Source: Komagataeibacter diospyri
Lineage (GTDB): Bacteria > Pseudomonadota > Alphaproteobacteria > Acetobacterales > Acetobacteraceae
NCBI RefSeq assembly: GCF_006538165.1
Contig: NZ_BDLU01000011.1
Coordinates: 1-62,221 of the forward strand
Direction: 5' to 3'
Length of the DNA: 62,221 bases
Each line of letters starts with the position of its first letter. Position 1 is the first letter of the stretch. Below the pieces are notes generated by a model, which saw nothing but the letters and a program-made list of their open reading frames with translations, had not been told where the DNA came from and did no database searches. Both the position numbers and the translations under genes were made by a program. Positions 8,845 through 17,390 of this stretch are shown here, piece after piece.

Positions 8845-9951
8845 ATGACCGATACAGCGAATGCGGTTTCCCACCGTCTGGGTCTGAAACCCGGTGTGGT
8901 GACAGGTGCTGATTACCGCCGCCTGGTGGAAACCTGCCGGGACGAAGGCTATGCCCTGCCAGCCGTGAACGTGGTGGGCACGGACAGCATCAACGCCGTG
9001 CTGGAAGCTGCCGCCCGCAATCGCGCGGATGTCATCATCCAGCTGTCAAACGGTGGCGCGCGCTTTTATGCGGGTGAAGGCATGAAGGACGCGGATCAGG
9101 CCCGCATACTGGGTGCGGTGGCTGCGGCCCGCCACGTGCATACGGTGGCTGCGGCCTATGGCGTGTGCGTGATCCTGCATACCGATCATGCCGACCGCAA
9201 GCTGCTGCCGTGGATTTCCGGCCTGATCGACGCGAGCGAGGAAGCGGTGAAGGAAACCGGTCGTCCGCTGTTCTCTTCGCACATGATCGACCTTTCGGCG
9301 GAACCGCTGGAAGACAACATCACCGAATGCGCAGCCTTCCTGCGGCGCATGGCTCCGCTGGGCATTGGCCTTGAAATCGAACTGGGCGTGACAGGCGGTG
9401 AAGAAGATGGCGTGGGTCACGATATCGACGATGGCGCCGACAATGCCCACCTGTATACCCAGCCCGAAGATGTGCTGAAGGCGTATGAAGCCCTATCCCC
9501 GCTTGGATTCGTGACCATTGCTGCGTCGTTCGGTAATGTGCATGGCGTCTACGCGCCGGGCAATGTCAAGCTGCGGCCGGAAATCCTGCGTAATTCGCAG
9601 GCGGCGGTGGCAAAGGTCACTGGCCGGGGTGAAAAGCCGCTGGCGCTGGTGTTTCATGGCGGTTCAGGGTCCGAGCAGGCCAAGATTACCGAAGCCGTGT
9701 CCTATGGTGTATTCAAGATGAATATCGACACCGATATCCAGTTTGCATTCGCCAGCAGCATCGGCCGCTACGTAAATGAACATGCCGAGGCCTTCAGCCA
9801 CCAGATCGCACCCGGCACGGGCAAGCCGACCAAGAAGCTGTATGACCCGCGCAAGTGGCTGCGGGTTGGTGAACAGGGGATCGTGGCCAGGCTGGAACAG
9901 TCCTTTGCCGATCTGGGGGCCACCGGCCGTACTGTCGCGCGTGCGATCTAG
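8845..9951 (+). CDS. fba: Fructose-bisphosphate aldolase, class II
   Basis: The 368-residue zinc-dependent aldolase joins dihydroxyacetone phosphate and glyceraldehyde 3-phosphate. Visible motifs include ILHTDHADRK with metal-ligand histidines near residue 112, the ELGVTGGEEDG segment and the phosphate-binding VFHGGSGS near residue 270. The C-terminal KKLYDPRKWLR is typical of the longer class IIA form. Placement after glpX in the glp operon ties it to glycerol assimilation. The regulator glpR begins 33 bases downstream. Confidence 0.93.
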   Translation: MTDTANAVSHRLGLKPGVVTGADYRRLVETCRDEGYALPAVNVVGTDSINAVLEAAARNRADVIIQLSNGGARFYAGEGMKDADQARILGAVAAARHVHTVAAAYGVCVILHTDHADRKLLPWISGLIDASEEAVKETGRPLFSSHMIDLSAEPLEDNITECAAFLRRMAPLGIGLEIELGVTGGEEDGVGHDIDDGADNAHLYTQPEDVLKAYEALSPLGFVTIAASFGNVHGVYAPGNVKLRPEILRNSQAAVAKVTGRGEKPLALVFHGGSGSEQAKITEAVSYGVFKMNIDTDIQFAFASSIGRYVNEHAEAFSHQIAPGTGKPTKKLYDPRKWLRVGEQGIVARLEQSFADLGATGRTVARAI

Positions 9952-9983
9952 GTTTTGGATGACGCAGTGGAGTAACAGGCAAC

Positions 9984-10742
9984 GTGTCAGCTGAAGAACG
10001 CCACCATGAAATCATTACACTGGTGCGCACCCAGGGTTACGTCTCGAACGAGGAACTGGCCCAGAGGCTGAATGTTGCGGTCCAGACCATCCGCCGTGAT
10101 GTCAACCTGCTGGCCCGGCGCGGGCTGGTGGCGCGGCACCATGGTGGGGCGGGACTGGCCTCGTCGGTCGAGAATATCGCCTATTCCGAACGTCAGGTTC
10201 TCAACCGCCGCGCCAAGGAGGCCATCGGCCACCTTGCCGCCCGGCAGATACCCGACAATTCATCCCTGTTTGTCAGCATTGGCACCACGACGGAAGCCTT
10301 TGCCAAGGCATTGCGGCGGCACAAGGCGCTGCGTGTCATCACCAATAACCTGCATGTCGCGACCCCGTTGTCTGCGCAGACGGATTTCCAGGTGATCGTG
10401 ACCGGCGGGCTGGTGCGATTTTATGACGGTGGGATTACCGGTTCCACCGCCAGTACCTTTATCGAACAGTACCGTACCGACTTCGCCGTGATCGGCATAA
10501 GCGGGATCGAGGAGGATGGCACGCTGCTGGATTTCGATGCTGATGAGATCAGCGTGGCGCAGGCCATGATGCGCAATGCCCGGCGTGTTTACCTGCTGGC
10601 GGACCAGACCAAGTTTGGCCGCAGGCCCATGGGGCGGCTGGGGCACCTGTCGCATGTCCATGGGTTCTTTACCGACCGCCAGCCATCCGACCGGATCTGT
10701 GCGCTGCTGCGTGAACATGACGTGGGCCTGCATATCGCCTGA
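9984..10742 (+). CDS. glpR: DeoR-family repressor of the glycerol regulon
   Basis: The start is the GTG at 9984, with GGAG 14 bases upstream; the protein has 252 residues. The N-terminal DeoR helix-turn-helix contains NEELAQRLNVAVQTIRRDV. The C-terminal sugar-phosphate sensing domain has SIGTTTEAFA and the ADQTKFGRRPMG segment typical of GlpR. It closes the glpD operon, so it would repress its own synthesis through the palindrome at 4598 and glpF through that at 4271. Glycerol 3-phosphate is the expected inducer. Confidence 0.9.
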   Translation: MSAEERHHEIITLVRTQGYVSNEELAQRLNVAVQTIRRDVNLLARRGLVARHHGGAGLASSVENIAYSERQVLNRRAKEAIGHLAARQIPDNSSLFVSIGTTTEAFAKALRRHKALRVITNNLHVATPLSAQTDFQVIVTGGLVRFYDGGITGSTASTFIEQYRTDFAVIGISGIEEDGTLLDFDADEISVAQAMMRNARRVYLLADQTKFGRRPMGRLGHLSHVHGFFTDRQPSDRICALLREHDVGLHIA

Positions 10743-10743
10743 T

Positions 10744-10778
10744 GGGCATGGCCAGACGTGCCGCGCCGGCCATGCCTG
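10744..10778. terminator. Hairpin between convergent glpR and the SDR gene
   Basis: GGCATGGCC and GGCCATGCC form a nine-base stem two bases after the glpR stop, just beyond the 3' end of the opposing SDR gene. There is no strong T run on either side. It is probably a shared transcript end or 3' stability structure. Confidence 0.5.
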
Positions 10779-10783
10779 TGGCG

Positions 10784-11545
10784 TTACTGTGCCAGATACC
10801 CGCCATCCACCGGCAGCACCGCGCCGGTGATGAAGGATGCATCATCGGAGGCAAGGAACAGGATGGCGCTGGCGATTTCCGCAGGCTTTCCCATGCGGCC
10901 CATCGGGTGCATCTCGACGACCTTGCGGATGGCGTCCGCATCCATTCTGGCAACTGCCGGGGTGTCGATCGTGCCAGGTGCCACGGCATTGACGCGCACG
11001 CCCTTGTCCGCCAGATCGATGGCGAGGTGCTTGGTGATGCCTGACGCCACGAACTTCGCCGGTCCATAGACCGCCTGTCCTTTCTGTCCCGCAAAGGCGG
11101 AAATGGAGGACAGGCAGACAATTGCCCCCTGTCCGGCATGCACCATTTCGGCCGCGGCGTATTTGCAGCTCAGGAACATGCCGCGTGCGTCCACCGCCAT
11201 GGTGTGGTCCCACAGGTCTGCCGTGGCGGTGGCAAGGTCGGCTTCCGGGATCACGCCCGCATTGGCCACAAGGATATCGATCCGGCCGAAATGCTTCATG
11301 GTTTCATGGACGACACGCTGGATATCCGCCTCGCTTGTGACATCGGCGGGGACCGATATCACGGGAACACCGCTTTTTTCAAACTGGCTGACCAGTTCGT
11401 CCAGCGCGTCGGTATTGAGATCGGTCAGCGCCAGCCGCGCGCCCTCGGCCGCAAAGCGTTCGGCAGTCGCCCGACCAATCCCGCTTGCCGCACCGGTAAT
11501 AAGGGCGACCTTGTCCTGAATGCGTCCGTTTGGGGTGGCGGTCAT
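10784..11545 (-). CDS. Short-chain dehydrogenase/reductase (NAD(P)-dependent)
   Basis: From the ATG at 11545, behind an AGGAG site, the protein is 253 residues, a classical SDR. The cofactor motif TGAASGIG is near residue 18, the catalytic Ser is in CLSSIS, and the YxxxK pair is in YGPAK. The Asp in LTDLN at the end of beta-2 suggests NAD preference. C-terminal GAVLPVDGGY is typical. Substrate is not evident; polyol, 3-oxoacyl or sugar dehydrogenases share this layout. It is divergent from an ndh gene that could recycle NADH. Confidence 0.85.
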   Translation of the reverse strand: MTATPNGRIQDKVALITGAASGIGRATAERFAAEGARLALTDLNTDALDELVSQFEKSGVPVISVPADVTSEADIQRVVHETMKHFGRIDILVANAGVIPEADLATATADLWDHTMAVDARGMFLSCKYAAAEMVHAGQGAIVCLSSISAFAGQKGQAVYGPAKFVASGITKHLAIDLADKGVRVNAVAPGTIDTPAVARMDADAIRKVVEMHPMGRMGKPAEIASAILFLASDDASFITGAVLPVDGGYLAQ

Positions 11546-11948
11546 GGTTACTCCTGTTATCTTGTCATTCATTTCAGTATGTTGGCATAGCTGTTTCACC
11601 TGCCGTTATGCGGGCTAACGTCGGGATTGGATAGATGTTGCCCGGTATTCCTGCCGCTCGGGTCTGCCGTGCCGGGGTGAAGACAGGAAATATGCGTCCG
11701 GTTGCAACAGATCGGGTTCTTTTGATCGGTTGTGTCGATATCCTGGTTTTTCGCGCTCCGCAGCGGGAAATGGGCGGTGTGGGGAACAGGTTGTCATGCT
11801 TTCGTGCCCGAATTCGCCCCTGCGCATGTTTCGGGTGTCGGGTGGGTTGCCTATAATCCCGCCAACATGGTTTGTATGGATGTGGCGTATCAGGGTTTTC
11901 CATGTGGAGGCCGGAGCGCCGTGCGAGCGGGTTTGGAGCATTATCGAG
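11546..11948. other. Divergent spacer between the SDR gene and ndh, no gene seen
   Basis: About 400 bases separate the two divergent starts. Frames remain open upstream of the ndh start, but they do not resemble any family and overlap on both strands. The spacer should hold both promoters; no clear operator palindrome was recognised. Confidence 0.6.
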
Positions 11949-13235
11949 ATGGCACAGAAGTTTCGGATCGTTATTGTAGGCGGTGGTGTGGCCGGGCTTG
12001 CGCTGGCGACACGACTGGGCAATTCGGTCGGACGATCGGGACGGGCCGAGATCACACTGGTGGACAAGAGCTTCGCCCATGTGTGGAAACCGATGCTGCA
12101 CTGCTTTGCTGCCGGCACGGCCGCGAATGAAAATGACCGCATAAGCTTCATGTCGCAGGCCAGCCGACACCATTTCGAATTCTGGCCCGGTGAGATCACG
12201 GCCCTTGACCGCAAGGCCAGGACCATCTCACTGGCCCCCATCAAGGACCCGCAGACGGGCGAACTGGTGGTGGATGCCCGTACGCTGGATTATGACGCGG
12301 TGGTCCTGTCGATCGGCAGCCGGGCGAATGACTTTGGCACGCCGGGTGTTGCCGAACACTGCATGTTTATCGACAATCTGGTGGATGCGAACGGCTTCAA
12401 TGACCGTTTCCGCATGGAACTGCTGCGGGCTTTCGCCAATCATCAGGAACTGGATATCGCCATTGTCGGCGGCGGCGCCACCGGCACGCAGTTGGCGGCC
12501 GAACTGCACAAGGCGCTGGATCTTGCCTCGCTTTACAGCTTTGGTGAAAAGCCGCCCAAGCTACGCATTACCCTGCTGGAGGCCGGGCCGCGTATCCTGC
12601 CGGCTTTCCCTGAATCCGTCTCGGATGCTGCGGTCAAGCAGCTGGAAGCCATTGGCGTCGAGGTGCGCGCGGGGGCCATGGTCAGTGGTGCGGATGAAAA
12701 CGGCTTTATCCTCAAGGATGGTAGCCGCGTTCCCGCAACGCTGCGGGTGTGGGCCGCAGGCGTGAAGGCACCGGATGTGACGAAGCAGTTCGGTGGACTG
12801 AAGCTGTCCCGTTCCGGCCAGCTGGAGGTCAGGCCGACGCTGCAGGTCATGGAAGATGACAACATTTTCGCCATGGGGGACTGTGCTTTCATCGCTGAAA
12901 AACCCGTCGCCCCCACTGCGCAGGCCGCCCGCCAGCAGGCACATCATCTGGCCAAGGCATTGCCTGCGTGGATGATGAGTGGCCAGCCGCTGCCTGCCTT
13001 CACCTTTCATAACAAGGGGGCCGTGGTGGCGCTGGGTGATTACAATGGCTGGGGCACATTCCCCGGTGGCACGGTGTTCGGTGGTGGCTGGCTGCACGGG
13101 CTATCGGCGCGGATGGTGCATCTTATGCTGTATCGCCAGCATCAGTTTGAACTGTACGGGCCGGTGCGCGGCACGATTTCGTGCCTTGTGGACTGGCTGG
13201 ATGTATTCGTGCGTCCTTCCGTTCGCCTGGACTGA
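11949..13235 (+). CDS. ndh: NADH dehydrogenase II (first paralogue)
   Basis: The ATG at 11949 gives 428 residues and matches the start of the paralogue at 21928 (MAQKFR). It is a single-subunit, non-proton-pumping NADH:quinone oxidoreductase bound to the inner membrane. The FAD motif IVIVGGGVAGLALATRLG lies near residues 7-24 and a second, NADH-binding motif IAIVGGGATGTQLAAELH near residue 170. FAMGDCAFI is the late FAD contact. It is followed by a palindromic repeat. Upstream in-frame codons back to 11730 have no counterpart in the second copy and are excluded. Confidence 0.92.
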   Translation: MAQKFRIVIVGGGVAGLALATRLGNSVGRSGRAEITLVDKSFAHVWKPMLHCFAAGTAANENDRISFMSQASRHHFEFWPGEITALDRKARTISLAPIKDPQTGELVVDARTLDYDAVVLSIGSRANDFGTPGVAEHCMFIDNLVDANGFNDRFRMELLRAFANHQELDIAIVGGGATGTQLAAELHKALDLASLYSFGEKPPKLRITLLEAGPRILPAFPESVSDAAVKQLEAIGVEVRAGAMVSGADENGFILKDGSRVPATLRVWAAGVKAPDVTKQFGGLKLSRSGQLEVRPTLQVMEDDNIFAMGDCAFIAEKPVAPTAQAARQQAHHLAKALPAWMMSGQPLPAFTFHNKGAVVALGDYNGWGTFPGGTVFGGGWLHGLSARMVHLMLYRQHQFELYGPVRGTISCLVDWLDVFVRPSVRLD

Positions 13236-13241
13236 GGACCA

Positions 13242-13345
13242 TCAGAAAATCATAAGACGGTTCTGGTCAGTTTTTTTTAAAAAAACTTCAGAAGATGCTG
13301 CCTTCTGGAAAAAAGGCAGCACCCGGAAACGTTTCTTTTTTAAAC
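13242..13345 (-). repeat. Full-length intergenic palindromic repeat
   Basis: Read on the minus strand it contains TTTCCGGGTGCTGCC, a T-rich loop, GGCAGC, then a second arm CTGAAG with T and A runs, and ends CTTATGATTT. It fills the space between convergent ndh and the Rrf2 gene. The double stem with T runs on both sides suits a bidirectional terminator. Confidence 0.75.
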
Positions 13346-13351
13346 AGGGTT

Positions 13352-13795
13352 TTATATTGAAAAACTGGCAGGTGGGCGCTGCAGGCCGCGTGTTTCGGCC
13401 TGCCGCACGAAGTCATGCAATGTGACCTTGCTGTATTCGTGGGTCAGGATGCCTTCCACCTGATCCAGAAAAGGACGGACAACCGTATTGAACAGTGTGC
13501 CCCTGCGCCATTCGGCAGGGGCGTCGTCATGCATCGTGGCCCGGTAGATATCCGCCAGCAGGATTTCGCCTGCCGGATGGCCCAGCCGGTAGCCCCCATG
13601 CGGGCCACGCACACCCTGCAACAGGCCAGACCGGGCAAGGGATTGCACGATGGGTTCGATCCCACGCCGGGCCAGGCCGGAGCGGTCCGCGATATCAATC
13701 GTGCTGACCGGCCGGCTGGCGATGCTGTGAAACGCCACGTCCAGCATGATGATCAGGGCAGTGGCGGTCCGGTCACGTACGCTGTGCATGGGCAT
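13352..13795 (-). CDS. Rrf2-family transcriptional regulator, cysteine-free
   Basis: The 147-residue protein has the N-terminal winged helix of Rrf2 regulators, with DIADRSGLARRGIEPIVQSL, and the wing GVRGPHGGYRLG near residue 65. It has no cysteine, so it cannot bind an iron-sulfur cluster as IscR or NsrR do. It starts nine bases after metI on the same strand and is probably the last gene of metQNI. A role like CymR, controlling sulfur amino-acid uptake, is inferred from position only. Confidence 0.85.
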   Translation of the reverse strand: MPMHSVRDRTATALIIMLDVAFHSIASRPVSTIDIADRSGLARRGIEPIVQSLARSGLLQGVRGPHGGYRLGHPAGEILLADIYRATMHDDAPAEWRRGTLFNTVVRPFLDQVEGILTHEYSKVTLHDFVRQAETRGLQRPPASFSI

Positions 13796-13804
13796 GGCCC
13801 CCTG

Positions 13805-14458
13805 TCAGGTATGGCGCAGATGGTTTGAAATCAGGTTCCCGATGGCCTGTATCAACGCGACAAAGACGATCAGGACCAGTACCACCAGCGTCATGATTTC
13901 CGTATTGAAACGTTGGTAGCCGTAACGGATGGCGACATCCCCCAGTCCACCTGCGCCTACCGCCCCGGCCATGGCCGATGCCCCGGTCAGCGTAATCAGG
14001 GTGACGGTCAGGCCCGCTACAAGTCCGGGCAGGGCTTCGGGAATAAGAACATGGCGGACGATCATCCACCGCGTGCCGCCCATGGTTCGCACGGCATCAA
14101 TCAGTGCGGGGTCCACTTCACGTAGCGAGACTTCGGCAATGCGGGCAAAATACGGGATGGCCGCAAGCGATAGCGGCACGATGGCCGCCGTGGTCCCCAG
14201 CGACGTGCCTGCAATCATGCGGGTGACGGGAATAAGGAGCACCAGCAGGATGATGAAGGGAATGGCGCGCAGCATATCGATGACCAGCCCCAGCAGGCGT
14301 GCGACTGGCGGGCAGGGCAGCAGGCCATCCCGGCGGGTGCTTACCACAACCAGTGCCAGCGGCAGGCCGCCAATCACGGCCACCAGACCCGACGCCAGCA
14401 CCATCTGCGCCGTTTCCAATGTTGCGCGCAGGATCAGGTCAATGATCAGCCGGGACAT
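13805..14458 (-). CDS. metI: Methionine ABC transporter permease
   Basis: This 217-residue inner-membrane protein has about five hydrophobic segments and the permease coupling motif in EVSLREVDPALIDAVRTMGGTR-type sequence around residues 108-130. AIPFIILLVLLIPVTR is typical of MetI. Its start overlaps the end of metN by 20 bases, implying translational coupling. With MetN and MetQ it imports D- or L-methionine. Length equals that of E. coli MetI. Confidence 0.92.
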   Translation of the reverse strand: MSRLIIDLILRATLETAQMVLASGLVAVIGGLPLALVVVSTRRDGLLPCPPVARLLGLVIDMLRAIPFIILLVLLIPVTRMIAGTSLGTTAAIVPLSLAAIPYFARIAEVSLREVDPALIDAVRTMGGTRWMIVRHVLIPEALPGLVAGLTVTLITLTGASAMAGAVGAGGLGDVAIRYGYQRFNTEIMTLVVLVLIVFVALIQAIGNLISNHLRHT

Positions 14459-15473
14459 AGCCGAGAACTTTCAGTGATGGGTCGAAGCCATGGAGGAAAT
14501 CCTGAATTTCCGTTGAATAATCGCTCAGGCACACAATCATGTCGGCAAAGGGCTGCCCGGCGATTTCGTTTGTGCCGCCCGCCAGCACGATGGCGTCCAC
14601 CCCGAAACGCTGTCCCAGCGTGGACAGCACCGGCTGGTCTGCCGCCGTGCCCCCCATGCGCAGGCGTATGACCACATGTGCGCCGGGGACGGGCGTTTCC
14701 ACCAGTTTTGCGCGGATGGCGGGGGGAACCCGTGGCTGTGTTTCCGACAGCAGGGCCTGTGTCACGGGGGACTGTGTATCCGCACCCAGAATGTCCAGCG
14801 TCGGACCATTTTCAATCATGTGCCCATGATCGAGAATGACCAGATGGGTGGCAATGCGGCGGATGACATCCATTTCATGGGTAATCATGATGATGGTCAG
14901 GCCCAGTTCGCGGTTGATGCGGGCCAGAAGGTCGAGGATGGATGTTGTCGTTTCGGGATCAAGTGCGGATGTCGCTTCATCACACAGCAGCAGGACGGGT
15001 GCATTGGCCAGTGCCCGGGCAATGCCCACACGCTGTTTCTGTCCACCCGACAGCTGCGCTGGCCACTTGTGGGCATGGTCCGATAACCCGACGAGGGAGA
15101 GCAGTTCCGCAATCCGTTTCCTGCGCTGCGCCCGTGGCATGCCCGCTATTTCAAGCGGCAGGCTGATATTGCCCGCCACCGTGCGGGAACCCAGCAGGTT
15201 GAAATGCTGGAAGACAAATCCGATCCTGCGCCGCAGGCTGACCAGTTGTCCCTGGGGCAGGGTGGTCAGGTTATGTCCCTCAATCACGATATGGCCGGCA
15301 TCGGGCCGGTCCAGTGCGCCAAGGCAGCGCAGCAGGGAGCTCTTGCCAGCTCCCGACCGGCCAATTACGCCCAGTATCTCGCCCCGCGCCACGGTGAAAC
15401 TTATGTCATCCAGCGCAAGGTGGCCGCCGAAACTACGGCTGATATTGCTGACCTGGACCAGACTTACGTCCAT
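14439..15473 (-). CDS. metN: Methionine ABC transporter ATP-binding protein
   Basis: The 344-residue ATPase has Walker [11 protein letters not shown] near residue 38, signature [12 protein letters not shown], and Walker [13 protein letters not shown]. The C-terminal NIL regulatory domain (about residues 260-344) is present, so transport is probably inhibited by internal methionine. It overlaps metQ upstream by 10 bases and metI downstream by 20. Gene order Q-N-I differs from the N-I-Q order of enterobacteria. Confidence 0.94.
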   Translation of the reverse strand: MDVSLVQVSNISRSFGGHLALDDISFTVARGEILGVIGRSGAGKSSLLRCLGALDRPDAGHIVIEGHNLTTLPQGQLVSLRRRIGFVFQHFNLLGSRTVAGNISLPLEIAGMPRAQRRKRIAELLSLVGLSDHAHKWPAQLSGGQKQRVGIARALANAPVLLLCDEATSALDPETTTSILDLLARINRELGLTIIMITHEMDVIRRIATHLVILDHGHMIENGPTLDILGADTQSPVTQALLSETQPRVPPAIRAKLVETPVPGAHVVIRLRMGGTAADQPVLSTLGQRFGVDAIVLAGGTNEIAGQPFADMIVCLSDYSTEIQDFLHGFDPSLKVLGYVPADH

Positions 15474-16285
15474 GCTGGCAACACCGAACCGTGGAAAATC
15501 GTCTGGATCGCATTACTGGTGGAAGGCTGGTGGACCGCATTGACCAGTGGAGTCACCCACGGGGCCTGCGCATCAGCCGCGTTGACGGCAATGAAATTGA
15601 CGTACGGGTTATCGTGCAGGGATTCCTGCCCGATTTTCTGTTTCTGCAGGTCAATCCCCGCCTTCAGCGCCCAGTTGGTATTGACGACGGCCGCATCCAG
15701 ATCGGGCAGGGAGCGCCCGACAATCCCGGCATCCAGTTCACGGAATGTCAGGTTACGCGGGTTGTTAGTGATATCCAGCGGTGTCGGCAGCAGGCCTGCG
15801 GAGGGAGGCAGTCTGATCAACCCCACAGCTTCGAGCAGGTGCAGCGCGCGGCCTTCGTTGCTGGGGTCGTTCGGCACCCCGATTACGGCGTTCTGCGGCA
15901 GGTCGGCTACCGACTTCCACCGTGCCGAATACAGCCCGATGGGGGAGAACCAGGTATTTCCGACTGCGACGATATTATAACCGCGTGCTGCGATCTGCGC
16001 CTGCAGGAAGGGGCCGTGCTGGAAGGCATTGGCATCAATTTCATGCTCGGCCAGGGCTTCGTCCGGGGTGTTGTAATCTGAAAATGTCACGACGGAGAGG
16101 TCCAGCCCCTCTCTTGCGGCATTGGCGGCGATAACGCGCCACAGATCTTCATCCTCGCCCGCCATGATCCCGATACGCAGTTTTCTGGCGTCCGCCGCCC
16201 GGGCCGTATGGATCGTGGGCAGGCAGGCTGCGGCCCCCAGCAGGGAAAGGGCGCGTCTTCTTGTGATGGGGCGGTTCGGTTTCAT
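15464..16285 (-). CDS. metQ: Methionine ABC transporter substrate-binding protein
   Basis: The 273-residue NlpA/MetQ-family protein begins with a basic RRRALSLLG stretch and a hydrophobic core ending near HTARAAD, an export signal with a Tat-like twin or triple arginine and no lipobox cysteine. [15 protein letters not shown] and NPYVNFIAV are family hallmarks. It should bind methionine in the periplasm and deliver it to MetI/MetN. It is first in its operon. Most family members are lipoproteins, so the soluble signal is a small oddity. Confidence 0.9.
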   Translation of the reverse strand: MKPNRPITRRRALSLLGAAACLPTIHTARAADARKLRIGIMAGEDEDLWRVIAANAAREGLDLSVVTFSDYNTPDEALAEHEIDANAFQHGPFLQAQIAARGYNIVAVGNTWFSPIGLYSARWKSVADLPQNAVIGVPNDPSNEGRALHLLEAVGLIRLPPSAGLLPTPLDITNNPRNLTFRELDAGIVGRSLPDLDAAVVNTNWALKAGIDLQKQKIGQESLHDNPYVNFIAVNAADAQAPWVTPLVNAVHQPSTSNAIQTIFHGSVLPAWT

Positions 16286-17384
16286 ATCATTCCTGATCCG
16301 GACGACTGTTTTTGCAGCAGAAAAACGGCATTGCGTTTGATACGGTCACGCATGGATGCTGTCATGGCGTGATCCGGCTGGCGGCAGATTGATGAACGTA
16401 TGAAAATACAATGATACATGTAAGTCAATATTAATCACGAAATAATAAGTTAATTTTTTGGGGAGAGATTGTCCGCCAACCGCCCGAAGGCACCGGGATG
16501 GCGTTGTAGCAGGCAGGGATATCATAGCCTACCCATTGAAAATAAAAAAATATCGTCATGGTGACATCGAATTTTGCGTAAAAACACTATCGTATAGTGA
16601 ATAATCGGCGCCGGATATGAAAACTCCCCGCTGGTCATGTCTGGTCCGATATCACCTGACGTTCAGGGTAGGCTGGTGTGGGCTGCACGCCATCATGGAC
16701 CAGAGCCGCAGACTCTTTCTGCTCCCCTGTTTTTGGTAAAGGAAGGCATGGCATATTTGCTGCCTGCGACCAATAAATGGACGTGTGTGAAGATAGGTTA
16801 CAGGTGGCGCTGCATGGATCTGTAGCCACAGGAAAAACGCATTTTGTATCGTGGAATAATTCACGTATGCAATCGTATTTATGGCGCAAGACCCCCTACC
16901 ATGCATCTGTGACGTAGGGGAACAGTCTGGTTGTTTCTACCGTTAACGAAGCATGGAGCAGGCAGGACCGGATTGTATCCTGATACGCTATATATAAGGA
17001 TTATTCCCTTTAATTTAATGGAATATACGAAATTCGGATATCATGACGCAGTACGTATGGTGGCTACGTTTATAGGTGTTTTCATCCTTTTTAAGACATC
17101 AGGAACATATGGTTTCTGGCCCGATATGGGGAAGGGTATAATACGAATGTTATCGTATTATATGTGACAAAAACATCTCCTATAATTTTTTGCACCTCGT
17201 TTCAAAAATAAAATATTATTAGAAATAACAGTTGGTTAATTGATATTTTAGCGATTTTCCATGCAGTTTCAACGCGTTTGAAGGGGAAATGATAAAATAC
17301 GTTATTGACGTTATTTTAACGGTATAATACGTAAACATTAAGTGCTTAACAAACCGTGACACCCTGCATATAGCGAAGTGGTAT
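16286..17384. other. Long AT-rich intergenic region between metQ and the porin gene
   Basis: About 1.1 kb without a convincing gene. Short open frames on both strands have scattered stops, poor codon usage and no family features. It should hold the metQ promoter on the left, where TTGACT appears on the minus strand about 130 bases before metQ, and the porin promoter on the right. A small inverted repeat, CCCCTA to TAGGGG, spans 16892-16920. No RNA gene was recognised. Confidence 0.6.
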
Positions 17385-17390
17385 GTGACA

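Noticed and set aside
6829..8874. A 681-codon open frame on the minus strand across glpK, glpX and the start of fba
   Set aside because: It lies opposite three genes with full family motifs; its sequence is histidine- and arginine-rich, as expected for antisense of GC-rich codons, and has no recognisable domain.
16286..16480. SAM riboswitch upstream of metQ
   Set aside because: No SAM-I or SAM-II core pattern could be recognised; only promoter-like AT-rich sequence and a small TACATGTA dyad are seen.
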